Shown: positions 10,322 to 22,418 of the stretch, piece by piece | Numbering within the stretch: position 1 is the first letter of the stretch | Layout of the letters: every line of letters begins with the position of its first letter | Assembly (NCBI GenBank): GCA_029891385.1 | Contig: CM057231.1 | Location: forward strand, 63,037,103 to 63,101,102 | Direction: 5' to 3' | DNA: 64,000 nt | DNA from: Erythroxylum novogranatense | Taxonomy: Eukaryota; Streptophyta; Magnoliopsida; Malpighiales; Erythroxylaceae | The notes under the pieces: generated by a model | Told to the model about the DNA's origin: nothing | Databases searched by the model: none | Seen by the model: the letters and a program-made list of their open reading frames with translations, nothing else | Program-made: the position numbers and the translations under genes

Positions 10322-10928
10322 TGATTGAACCCAAGTTTAATATATAAGTGGCTACACTTTCATGGTTGTTAATGCACTTTTGACTCTTAATTCATGATTT
10401 TTGTGCTTAAATTAGTCTCTTACGGTGAGCTTATGTTTTATGCAATTTGCTAGTAAAATTGTACAAATTGACATTAATTGCATTATAATTTTTCTAAGAA
10501 CAATTGATACTGGAAATTGTTAATTTATATTGTAGGAGAAAAGGAGTCAGAAAGGATCAGAAGAGTCAACACGGCATGAAGTCCTTAAGGCACGTCGCGG
10601 CGTGAACCAATCACCTCGCCGCGGCGAAATGTAATTTACACGTCGCGGCGCATCAACACAGATAGTACGTCGTGACGTCAACAATTCAACACATCGCGGC
10701 GAGCAAGCCAGATCGTACGTCGCGACGAGAATTAATTCATACGTCGCGGCGAGCAAGCCAGAGCACACGTCGCGACGAATTTTTATTTATACGTCGCGAC
10801 GCGCGCATCGGATACCGGACTCAAATAGAGATTTCTCTCACTGCATCGACCCGCCCGTGACCCATCCTTTAAATCCTGCCGAATTAGGTTATCATCATCA
10901 TCATCTGGATCGGCTGGGCAAGCGACAC
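10322..10928 (+). repeat. LTR 2 of array E, left part
   Basis: It starts TGATTGAACC after the polypurine tract and matches LTR 1. It is split by solo LTR S1 within the GACACT that follows the palindrome array. GACAC at 10924-10928 is the left target-site duplication. Confidence 0.9.
10593..10801. repeat. 24-bp-phased CpG palindrome array, LTR 2 (9 sites)
   Basis: Sites start at 10593, 10617, 10641, 10668, 10692, 10718, 10742, 10768 and 10792. It has one unit more than LTR 1: the GAGCAAGCCAGATCGTA spacer with its palindrome is present here and missing there. That is a clean one-unit contraction or expansion. Confidence 0.85.
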
Positions 10929-13900
10929 TGTAACATCCCATCACCGATGGGAAGGGTATGTTGGTAATTTGGGACGGGTTAGGAGTATTAAATTATATCT
11001 CGGCATGCACATACAACTTATCGCCTCTATGGTGATGGTTGTTTTGCATATACACATGATAACATGCATTCATGACATTTTAAACAGGTTTCAAACTGAG
11101 ATCTTTTGTGAAATTTAGGGATAGTTGTATTTGGAAAATTATTCGAGAGCGTCATAAATTGTTTCCCATTTTTAGGATTTATGGAATTTTTGGAATTTTT
11201 CGAGTTCGTGCGGACCGGAAAATTCTAAGCGATCGATGAGTGAGCCTTTTGTACTGAAAAGGATTGCCTAATGGCATGAGATTAGTGGATAAATGGGGAT
11301 TAGGAAATTATTTTAGTGTCATGATTAGAGCTTAAGTGGGTGTAGTGCTTAATTAATTGGGATTAACTCATTTTTGTCCTTACCATTCATTAAAAGCCAT
11401 GTGGCTTCTTGATTTTTGTCTTATATGATGCTTCATCACGAAATTTCATCATCACTAATGACTTTCCTTGGCTATTTCATAGACCAAAATCATTAGACAA
11501 GCTTATTTTCCTCTTCTCTCATCCGAACCTTTACTTCTTCTTCTTTGATGTCTTTCTTTTCTCCTTGAATTTCTATCTTCTCATCCCTCACAAGAAGGGT
11601 TGTCTTGGTTCTTGGTTTGCTTCTTATTTGTACATACCTAAGACCAAGCTTGCTCTTTGAGAAGATGATATGTGCATGTGTAGTGATAAGAGTCGTGAGC
11701 GGTGATTGAGAAGTTTCAAGTTGAAGGAATTGAAAAGCCTTGGAAATTGAATAGCTTGAACTTGTTTAAGGTAAGTGTTAATGTTTGTTCTTATGCTTTT
11801 GGTAGTTAGAAGCATATATGGGAAGAACCTATGTATTTATTTGATCATTATAAGGGTAGGTTTGAAGGGGTTTAATGTATGCTTGTGTGAAGGAAGTGGT
11901 TAGGGTAGTTAAAGAATGAGAAGGTGATGTTATTAATGATGTTTATGATGCAAAATAATATGGAAATTGTGTAGGTTTGTGCTGCCAAAGTTTGGTTAGT
12001 TATATAAGTCAATGTTGTGATTAGTTTGGGGTTGAATTAGAGGTATAAATGGTGCTTAGTGATGTGTTATTGGTGTTAGAAGTGATGAGAGTTAAGTTAT
12101 AGATGAAAGCTGGAAAATGGTTATTTGACCTATTGCAATGTTTTGATCATAACTTATTGTATAGGTGCGAAAATGAGGTGAGGTTTGTGGCCACTTAAAC
12201 TTTAGGATGTTGGCTTCAACTTTGTGTGAAATAGGTGTTGTTAAATTGTAATGGTAGAAGGTCGAAAATTTACATGGAAAGTTACTGTTTTATTGCCTGT
12301 GAACAGTAACCGACACTATGACCTGATGATTTTGCTGATTTTTATAAATTAATTGTTATGGAATTTGGGAAAAGAGTCTTCATGAAAGTTGTAGCATATT
12401 GAGTTAGCTTTCCATTACCACTGATCTTGATATTTTTCGAGTTGTATATTAAGAGTTATGGCCTGATAACTATTGACTGTTTTTATGTATTGAGTGAACC
12501 TAGCTGGATTAGCAAATTTGGTGTACATTCTGTTTTGGAGTAATTTTAGTAATTTTTGTGAACTTAACTGGTTTTAGGGGTCTACTTAAGAGTTTTAGAT
12601 AACACATTGATCTTGAAATTTGTGTATGGCATGTAATTTTTGGAAATCAGATGTGGGAGATATGGAATTTCAAAAGCTGAACTTACATTGTGATGTTAAG
12701 TGCTGATTAGGTCAGTAACTTACATAACAGATTTGAAATTTTTAGAAATCGAATTGGAGATTGAGTTCTTCATGAAACTTGAAGTTTGAGGAGTTATCTT
12801 TTCAGGGACATAAATTTTGGATTTTTCTGACTTGTGTACAGGGAGTTATACTTGTTATAAGTGTACTGCTCAAATTGAATGATTTCAGGGACAGCAACAT
12901 TGAGTGAATTAATTGACTTGTTTAGCTATGGAATTTGATTTTGGGTTGTTAATGAAAGTTGTAGATGACATTGTGAACTTATTAAGCATATTTATGTGGT
13001 AATTTTTGGCTGAAGAATCAGAGAGTTATGAAATTTGCAATGTACTGTTCTGTTTTAATGGGATTTGAGTAGGCAGTAGCTTTGAAGGGATTTTTGACAC
13101 CCTTAGGGGTGAGATTGATTTTTATGGTCTTCTTGAGAATTGTAGAGGGTTTTATGATCTTTCCAACGAGGTAAGATTTGTATTTTTCTGAAGTGTGTGT
13201 TGAGATTTATGAGTGTTGAAAGTTGGTTTGGAAATTAGAAAGTTGGATTGGAAATTAGGAAAAAAAAAGGAATGGGAATTTGGATTTTCGCCCGGTCACT
13301 AGGGCGACGTGTCGCCCTAGCGACGACGCCGGATCATCCGAAATCACTAGGGCGACGGCTCGCCCTAGTGATGAGGCAGATCTGAATTTTTTATTATTAT
13401 TTGGTATTATTTTGATTATTTGGTATTTGGTGTTTCTTTTGTCAATTTCTTTTCCGTCCGACGTCCGATTGACCTGATTCTTGAGGCATCGGATTTGTGA
13501 AATATTGAATTTCATTTTGTGAGAAATTGGGAATTTTTGGACGAGAAATTGACGTGGCCCCGGGTAATTGTTCGGTAAGCGCTGTTTTGTTTAATTGGGG
13601 ACCTATAGAGGTCCGAATTGCGCACCGTCAGCGCCAGTAGGTTTCTAAATTTTAGATGGAATTTATATTGGGAAAATTTGGATTTAGGGCCGGAAATCTC
13701 ATGAACATACATTCTACACTTACATGTGCATTTATTAAGTTCAGATTGGATAATTAGTAATGGGATTCCTCTCTGTTTGTTATAGAGACACATTTGGAGC
13801 GTCGATCTACCGACGTTACTGAGACTTCCAGATGTTAGCTCGGAAGTCCAGGTGAGTAACCTAGTTGGTTCCTCAACCTTTATGTGTTTAAGATTTTGCA

Positions 13901-15071
13901 ATTATGCCATGTGGAGATAATGGAGGGTTTATGTGTGTTTAGAATGAGAGAACGAAGTGCTACTTGTGTGTAACTGTGTGTGAATGTTTATATTGGAGAT
14001 CTCGGACAAAAGGTCCGAGGAAATGGGAAATTGATATTGAAGTGTTAGTTGTCTGTTTCGATACATTGGATGTGACTTTTAAATGCGATATGGTATGATG
14101 CAATAAATTGGAAAAGTATATGATTGAAGTACCGGACCGAAGGTCCGAAGAAATAGGAAATGGCATGGAACGTAAGTGATAGAAATAACTGTAGATGGAA
14201 ATTGGAACATATGCATTCATGCATAAGGACATGATCAGATAAAGGCAGTTGTGACCGAAGCAGCCACCGTATCAGGGCATATCACGCCCAACGTATATGA
14301 GAGCTTTCATTTCAACGCGTGACCTCGTGTCTAATGTATTGAGCCTCAGCTCGATGTATCGAGGCTTCAAGCCCATGTTTTTGAGCCACGGCTCAACGTA
14401 ATGTGCCCGTTCATCGACAAGCCAGCGCACGGTCACAACAACGAAATGAAATTGGAACAGTGTCACATGTGCATTGCATATATATATGACTGTAAATAAC
14501 TGAAATATGTGCATGTGTATATGAAATTGGAACTGAAATGTGATAATATGTGATATTACTGTTAATGCTACTGTGTGCTAATATGATTAGTGAATGCATG
14601 AGTTGGGTGAACCATCGATGATGGTTTCTCACTGAGTTCGCAAACTCACCCAACATTGCAACTATTTTTCAGGAATTGAAGAGTACCCCGTTAGTGAACC
14701 GGGTGTATGGTTACTACAAGAGAGTCGGTGTCCGATGTAAAGGATCGATTCACGTCGCATTCGTGTTATCTTGACTTATGTGTAAATTTATATTCCGCAA
14801 AAAAAAATGTATTGAATTGATTGAGGGCCCTAATTGATAAATATTATTTGACATATGATCTTTGATAAAGTGTATGACTAAAAAGGGTTTTTGTATCACG
14901 GGCTCGAATCGTTTATTTTTAATTTCGCGCACTCGACTGGTTTTTCAAAAAAAAAAATCATAATGAGTTTTAACACTGCAGTGACTGCTCTAGCATACTA
15001 CCCTCGCGGGTCGCGGGCTTGGACATCACCGTCGATGTCGGGTTCGGGTCTCGCGGGAGTGGGGTGCTACA
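10929..15071 (+). mobile_element. Solo LTR S1 of a Ty3/gypsy (Tekay/del-like) element, 4143 bp
   Basis: It begins TGTAACATCCC, ends GGGTGCTACA, and is flanked by GACAC on both sides (10924-10928, 15072-15076). It has no PBS, polypurine tract, gag or pol and no internal copy of its own ends. It is therefore best read as a solo LTR left by LTR-LTR recombination. Lineage features are the TGTAACATCCC start, a CAGGTGAGTAACC splice-donor-like motif (about 13849-13861), and a TCTCACTGAGTT...CAAACTCACCC segment near 14625-14652. The GGTCCGAGG/GGTCCGAAG hairpins (about 14002-14022 and 14131-14150) are further landmarks. A very long non-autonomous element is the alternative, but no second LTR is seen. 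Small ORFs (11409-11660, 13512-13901 and others) have no recognisable product. Confidence 0.85.
13299..13370. repeat. Two CpG-rich inverted repeats in S1
   Basis: At 13299-13320 the arm CTAGGGCGAC meets its exact complement across a 2-bp centre (GT). At 13345-13370 the arm CACTAGGGCGA meets its complement across CGGC. The centres are 48 bp apart. They occupy a part of the LTR comparable to the palindrome arrays of B and S2 but use a different sequence. Confidence 0.85.
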
Positions 15072-16454
15072 GACACTCAGGGAGAAGAGAGGAGACCGAC
15101 GAGCTAGAAAAGAAGCACCAGGAGCATTCGCGACACCCACCTTCCCCAAGGTTCCTTGGGGTTCCACGGGATAACTTCGATTAGCTTTCATCTTCTATTT
15201 TTACCGTCGCCATCCACCGTGGATATCTTGGAGTCATTGCAAGTTGTGAGGCTTCCGGTTGAAATGCGTGGTTAGGCATTTGTTTCTCCTAAAGATGCAG
15301 TGATGGCTGGAGTTCAACGAAGGGGAGTAGCTTAATCTGTAGTTTAGCTATGATCTATAAATGCCTAGGTTTAGGGGTTTGTAATTTGTAGTGAAGCTAC
15401 TTGATTATAGCTAAATGTTTGACATTTAATGTGTTGTTTGGATTGGTAGTTTACATTGTCACATTTAACTACATTGTTATGAACAGTCGAGTTGGGGTTT
15501 ATTGCTGTGTAGTTAGATTAGCTTAATTAGAGTTTAATTAAGCGTTGAACAATGTAATGTGTTATGGGTTTGCTTATGTAGAATTCTGTGCTTAAATATA
15601 TGAAATCTCATATATGTCAACTTGTGATCTTGTTGATTCTCTTTTATCTGCCTAGTTGTGTTTGATATTGAGTTGATGCTAGATTTCATTTGGCCCATTG
15701 CATTGGCAAATCCACCGCACACACTAAGATGCTTTTAACAAGGTTTTAAGCAATGGAGTTCATTGATTAAAGCCTTAGACTTAAAGAATCCTTTAAGGTT
15801 CTGAGGCTCAAGAGCACTCAATTGGGTCTTGAGAAATGGAGTCGAGAGTGACAGGAGTCCATCAATTAAGACCTGGACTTAAAGATAGTTCTTTAAGGTT
15901 TACCATTCAAACTTAGTGATTTCTGATTCCACCGCACACACTAAGATGAGCTTAACGGGATCTTGAGCAATGGAGTTCATTGATCAAGATCCCGGACTTA
16001 AAGAATCCTTTAAACGTTCTAGGGCTCAAGAGCACCTACTGGGGACTTGAGAAATGGAATTGAGAGTGACAGGAGTCCATCCATCAAGACCCTGGACTTA
16101 AAGTGAGTTCTTTAAGGTTTACCATTCACACTTAGTTTTGAATTGTTATAGACAAAGCTCGTTTTCAAGAGGATTTTATCACTTGTTTTAGTATTTTCCC
16201 TTTTCTATTTTCAAAAATCCAAAAATACTTTTTACATGCTTTTTAGTGTAGTTAATGTTTTCAAACAAATCCCCCTTTTCCTTACTGATTTCACTTGCAT
16301 TTTATGACATATAGGGTAGCTTAGGTCCATTTCATTAGGTTGCGATTAAGTGAGACGACCTGAGGTTGCATCCTATACTGCAGTCTTGGAATTTATTATT
16401 TTTTACCGGTTTCCAAGGATCGATCGTAAGGTTGAATCGACAGAGCCACGATCA
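15072..16454 (+). repeat. LTR 2 of array E, right part
   Basis: It resumes with the duplicated GACAC, matches LTR 1 from about 6950 onward, and ends CACGATCA before the PBS. It includes the ~219-bp duplication. Confidence 0.9.
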
Positions 16455-18453
16455 AAATGGCGCCGTTGCCGGGGAACCGTGAATTGGTTCTCTAAGTTAG
16501 CTTTTGTCATTTTGTTGCTAAGTGAAATTAGGAATCTTCTCTTTTAGGTTGCATTCTAGATAGTTTAGTTTCATATATATTGATAGTTTTCCTTTGTCTT
16601 TGATAGTTAACATTTTAAGATTACACCTTCTGTGAAAGTTCGCTGAGCCTAACTCTTACTATTTCTGCGACAAACATTTCAGGTGAATCTGGCTTAGTGG
16701 AGGCCGACACGGACATGGAAATGGATGAAGTTGTTTCACCACAACATGGCCATCTGTCAAAGGTTTATCGGAAGTATCAAGAACCTCCATAACTCCCAGG
16801 TTGTCTCTTTCTTTCACTTGTTTACTTACTTAAGCCTCGTGATTACTTGTGATATATGTTGGTGCATTATTTTGTTAAGTAAGTGTCAGGGAGAAATAAC
16901 CCTTGTAGGAAAATAGTTTAGCTTTTAGTTTAGTAAGTAGCCTTTCCATTCAATAATTTCCCCCTTTTGAATTCTATCTCTTGCCCTCCTGTTGCTGTGT
17001 GGAATTGCCCTTTTTGCTTCCTTCTCTTATACTTATCCTTTGCTTGTTCAAAATTGAGGACAATGTATTGCTTAAGTGTGGGGGAGCTATTTCCCCATCT
17101 ATCTTTCTTGTTGCATGCCTGTTTGACATTTTATTTATGAATGTGTTAGCCAATCTTGCATTCTGTTGGTAAAAACTTGGTAAATTTAAAAATTTATTGT
17201 CATTTTGTTGTTCCTCGTCGCGGCGACAGGTCACACGCCGGGGTGAGGCTCACATTCATCACCTGTACATCGCGGCGTGCTTGCTACACGTCGCGACGTC
17301 CACCCATTTTTGCAGAATGAAAATTTTTCTGAATTCAACTTCTCCCGCATGAAACTTTTGTACCTTTTGTGTTTCAAAGACCTTATAAGTTCAAAGTGGT
17401 ACTTGCGTTTATGAAAATCCCTTCCATTCTTTTAATGATAGTTGGTCTTGACTAATTTTACTTTTGATGTTTTCAATTCAAAGTGAATTAAGGTATGCTA
17501 ACAAAGTAACGCTTTAAGTTTTTGAGACTTGAGATTGTTCATTGAGATAATACCCTTGCTGGAAGGATATTTGGGCCTAATTTCTTTTCTTCAATCTTTG
17601 TGTGCATCTGCTTATTTCATACTTCTCTAGAACTTGTTTCAATTCTTACTCGAAGCTTGATGGACTAGATTTTGTTGATGTGATAGAGGCGTTCCTTCTT
17701 CAACCTCTTTTCCCAAACACAGTCCCTTAAACACTTATCCCTTGCTAGCCCATTGAGCCTTATTATGTATGAGCACTTGCGAACATTTCATATGATGTCA
17801 TTAGTTTAATTTGCATTTTTTTTCCTAAACAAAAAAAAGAAAAAAATAAAAAGAGCAACAAAAAAAAGTGTGTTCCAAAAAGGAACAGGAAAAAAAAAGA
17901 AAAAAGAAATAAAATAAAATAAAACAAAACAAAAAAAAGAAAGGAGAAGGAGAAAGAATAAATAAATAAATACATAAAAGAGTCATTATTAGTTCAACTG
18001 TTGACATCCATTCATAATTTTAGTGCATGTGTTCATATCTTTTCTTTCGTTCATTTCATCCATTCATCTAGCCCTCTACACATTACAACCCTGAAAAGCC
18101 CTCTTGATCTTCAAATTCATAGTTCTTGTAGTGGAGAAATAGAGCTGATACAAGCTTATGGTAGAGTATGGATTAAGCAGATTGAGAGTTACAATATCCC
18201 TAAACACAAGTGAGGTGAGAGCAAACATTTTATCTTGAGTGACATCTCTTTTGTCCAATCTCTTGGATTAAATTCTTTTAGTGGTTGTTTTATTAGCACT
18301 CTTTCAATCTGCTTTGATTGAATTATGAGAAAGTGTTTTGTGTCAATTTCCTATTATTGTTTTGAGCATGGGTGGATTTTTCTTTTACACTTGTATCTTT
18401 TTGACTCTTATAAACTTTGTCCAGGAGTACAAAGGTTTAAGTGTGGGGGAATT
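16455..18453 (+). mobile_element. Interior of unit 2, array E (non-coding)
   Basis: The PBS TGGCGCCGTTGCCGGGGA is at 16458-16475. Then come the internal polypurine tract (17074-17086), CpG palindromes (17216, 17268, 17289), the A-rich block, and the terminal polypurine tract AAGTGTGGGGGAATT (18439-18453). The sequence is nearly collinear with units 1 and 3, with no coding capacity. Confidence 0.85.
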
Positions 18454-20430
18454 TGATTAAACCCAAGTTTAATATATAAGTGGCTACACTTTTATGGTTG
18501 TTAATGCACTTTTTGACTCTTAATTCATGATTTTTGTGCTTAAATTAGTCTCTTACGGTGAGCTTATGTTTTATGCAATTTGCTAGTAAAATTGTACAAA
18601 TTGACATTAATTGCATTATAATTTTTCTAAGAACAATTGATACTGGAAATTGTTATTTTATATTGTAGGAGAAAAGGAGTCAGAAAGGATCAGAAGAGTC
18701 AACACGACATGAAGTCCTTAAGGCACGTCGCGACGTGAACCAATCACCTCGCCGCGGCGAAATGTAATTCACACGTCACGGCGCATCAACACAGATCGTA
18801 CGTCGCGACGTCAACAATTCAACACATCGCGGCGAGCAAGCCAGATCATACGTCGCGACGAGAATTAATTCATACGTCGCGGCGAGCAAGCCAGATCACA
18901 CGTCGCGACGAATTTTTATTTATACGTTGCGACGTGCAGACGGATACCCGGACTCCAAATAGAGATTTCTCTCACTGTACCAACCCGGCCCGTGACCCAT
19001 CCTTTAAATCCTGCCGAATTAGGTTATCATCATCATCATCTGGATCGGCTGGGCAAGCGACACTCGAGGAGAAGAGAGGAGACCGACGAGCTAGAAGAGA
19101 AGCACCAGGAGCATTCGCGACACCCACCTTCCCCAGGGTTCCCTTCGGGGTTCCACAGGGACAACTCTACATTAGCTTTCATCTTCTTTTTTACCGCCGC
19201 CATCCACCGTGGATATCTTGGAGTCATTGCAAGTTGTGAGGCTTAGGTTGAAATGCGTGGTTAGGCATTTGTTTCTCCCAAGATGCGATGATGGTGGAGT
19301 TCAACGAAGGGAGTAGCTTAATCTGTAGTTTAGCTATGATCTATAAATGCCTAGGTTTAGGGGTTTGTAATTTGTAGTGAAGCTACTTGATTATAGCTAA
19401 ATGTTTGACATTTAATATGTTGTTTGGATTGGTAGTTTACATTGTCACATTTAACTACATTGTTATGAACAAGCCGAGTTGGGGTTTATTGCTGTGTAGT
19501 TAGATTAGCTTAATTAGAGTTTAATTAAGCGTTGAACAATGTAATGTGTTATGGGTTTGCTTATGTAGAATTCTGTGCTTAAATATATGAAGTCTCATAT
19601 ATGTCAACTTGTGATCTTGTTAATTCTCTTTTATCTGCCTAGTTGTGTTTGATATTGAGTTGATGCTAGATTTCATTTGGCCCATTGCATTGGCAAATCC
19701 ACCGCACACACTAAGATGCTTTTAACAAGGTTTTAAGCAATGGAGTTCATTGATTAAAGCCTTGGACTTAAAGAATCCTTTAAGGTTACGAGGCTCAAGA
19801 GCACTCAATGGGGTCTTGAGAAATGGAGTCTAGAGTGACAGAGTCCATCAATTAAGACCACGGACTTAAAGATAGTTCTTTAAGGTTTACCATTCAAACT
19901 TAGTGATTTCTGATTCCACCGCACACACTAAGATGAGCTTAACGGGATCTTGAGTAATGGAGTTCATTGATCAAGATCCCAGACTTAAAGAATCCTTTAA
20001 ACGTTCTAGGGCTCAAGAGCACCTAATGGGGAGTTGAGAAATGGAATCGAGAGTGACAGGAGTCCATCCATCAAGACCCTGGACTTAAAGTGAGTTCTTT
20101 AAGGTTTACCATTCACACTTAGTTTTGAACTGTAATAGCCAAAGCTCGTTTTAAAGAGGATTTTATCACTTGTTTTAGTATTTTCCTTTTCTATTTTCAA
20201 AATCCAAAATACTTTTTACATGCTTTTAGTGTAGTTAATGTTTCCAAACAAATCCCCTTTTCCTCATCGATTTCACTTGCATTTTATGACATATAGGGTA
20301 GCTTAGGTCCATTTCATTAGGTTCCGATTAAGTGAGACGACTGAGGTTGCATCCTCATCGCATCTTGGAATTTATTATTTTGACCGGTTTCAAGGATCGA
20401 TCGTAAGGTTGAATCGATGAGCCACGATCA
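18454..20430 (+). repeat. LTR 3 of array E (1977 bp)
   Basis: It begins TGATTAAACC, ends CACGATCA, and contains a 9-site palindrome array (about 18725-18936) and the ~219-bp duplication. Between about 20150 and 20450 many homopolymers are one base shorter than in LTRs 1, 2 and 4. This suggests a poorly polished stretch of assembly rather than biology. Confidence 0.9.
18725..18936. repeat. 24-bp-phased CpG palindrome array, LTR 3
   Basis: Same order of palindromes and spacers as LTR 2, with single-base decay such as CGTCACGGCG and CGTTGCGACG. These changes are CpG to CpA or TpG. Confidence 0.85.
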
Positions 20431-22418
20431 AAATGGCGCTGTTCGGGAACCGCGAATTGGTTCTCTAAGTTAGCTTTTGTCATTTTGTTGCTAAGTGAAA
20501 TTAGGAATCTTCTCTTTTAGGTTGCATTCTAGATAGTTTAGTTTCATATATATTGATAGTTTTCCTTTGTCTTTGATAGTTAGCATTTTACAGATTACAC
20601 CTTCTGTGAAAGTTCGCTGAGCCTAACTCTTACTATTTCTGCGACAAACATTTCAGGTGAATCTGGCTTAGTGGAGGCCGACACGGACATGGAAATGGAT
20701 GAAGTTGTTTCACCACAACATGGCCATCTGTCAAAGGTTTATCGAAAGTATCAAGAACCTCCATAACTCCCAAGTTGTCTCTTTCTTTCACTTGTTTACT
20801 TACTTAAGCCTCGTGATTACTTGTGATATATGTTGGTGCATTAGTTTGTTAAGTAAGTGTCAGGGAGAAACAACCCTTGTAGGAAAATAGTTTAGCTTTT
20901 AGTTTAGTAAGTAGCCTTTCCATTCAATAATTTCCCCCTTTTGAATTCTATCTCTTGCCCTCCTGTTGCTATGTGGAATTGCCCTTTTTGCTTCCTTCTC
21001 TTATGCTTATCCTTTGCTTGTTCAACATTGAGGACAATGTATTGCTTAAGTGTGGGGGAGCTGTTTCCCCATCTATCTTTCTTGTTGCATGCCTGTTTGA
21101 CATTTTATTTATGAATGTGTTAGCCAATCTTGCATTCTGTTGGTAAAAACTTGGTAAATTTAAAAATTTGTTGTCATTTCTTGTTCCTCGTCATGGGCGA
21201 CAGTCACACGCCGAGGCGAGGCTCACATTCATCACCTGTACGTCGCGGCGTGCATGCTACACGTTGCGACGTCCACCCATTTTTGCAGAATGAAAATTTT
21301 TCTCAATTCAACTTCTCCCGCATGAAACTTTTGTACCTTTTGTGTTTCAAAGACCTTATAAGTTCAAAGTGGTACCTGAGTTTATGAAAATCCCTTCCAT
21401 TCTTTTAATGATAGTTGGTCTTGACTCATTTTACTTTTGATGTTTTCAATTCAAAGTGAATTAAGGTATGCTAACAAAGTAGCACTTTAAGTTTTTGAGA
21501 CATGAGATTGTTCATTGAGATAATACCCTTGCTGGAAGGATATTTGGGCCTAATTTCTTTTCTTCAATCTTTGTGTGCATCTGCTTATTTCATACTTCTC
21601 TAGAACTTGTTTCAATTCTTACTCGAAGCTTGATGGACTAGATTTTTGTTGATGTGATAGAGGCGTTCCTTCTTCAACCTCTTTTCCCAAACACAGTCCC
21701 TTAAACACTTATCCCTTGCTAGCCCATTGAGCCTTATTATGTATGAGCACTTGCGAACATTTCATATGATGTCATTAGTTTAATTTGCATTTCTTTTTCC
21801 TAAACAAAAAAAAGAAAAAAATAAAAAGAGCAACAACAAAAAAGTGTGTTCCAAAAAGGAACAGGAAAAAAAAAGAAAAAAAAACAAAACAAAACAAAAA
21901 AAAGAAAGGAGAAGGAGAAAGAATAAATAAATAAATACATAAAAGAGTCATTATTAGTTCAACTGTTGACATCCATTCATAATTTTATTGCATGTGTTCA
22001 TATCTTTTATTTCGTTCATTTCATCCATTCATCTAGCCCTCTACACATTACAACCTTGAAAAGCCCTCTTGATCTTCAAATTCATAGTTCTTGTAGTGGA
22101 GAAATAGAGCTGATACAAGCTTATGGTAGAGTATGGATTAAGCAGATTGAGAGTTACAATATCCCTAAACACAAGTGAGGTGAGAGCAAACATTTTATCT
22201 TGAGTGACATCTCTTTTGTCCAATCTCTTGGATTAAATTCTTTTAGTGGTTGTTTTATTAGCACTCTTTCAATCTGCTTTGATTGAATTCTGAGAAAGTG
22301 TTTTGTGTCAATTTCCTATTATTGTTTTGAGCATGGGTGGATTTTTCTTTTACACTTGTATCTTTTTGACTCTTATAAACTTTGTCCAGGAGTACAAAGG
22401 TTTAAGTGTGGGGGAATT
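20431..22418 (+). mobile_element. Interior of unit 3, array E (non-coding)
   Basis: The PBS at 20434-20449 is damaged (TGGCGCTGTTCGGGAA, bases missing), in the stretch with shortened homopolymers. The internal polypurine tract is at 21048-21060, palindrome remnants at about 21188-21272, the A-rich block at 21790-21940, and the terminal polypurine tract at 22404-22418. Confidence 0.85.

Noticed and set aside
13512..13901. 129-aa minus-strand ORF in S1
   Set aside because: Inside a solo LTR, no recognisable domain, and opposite to LTR direction.
10929..15071. DNA transposon or Helitron
   Set aside because: There are no terminal inverted repeats beyond TG/CA, the duplication is 5 bp, and LTR-type motifs are present.
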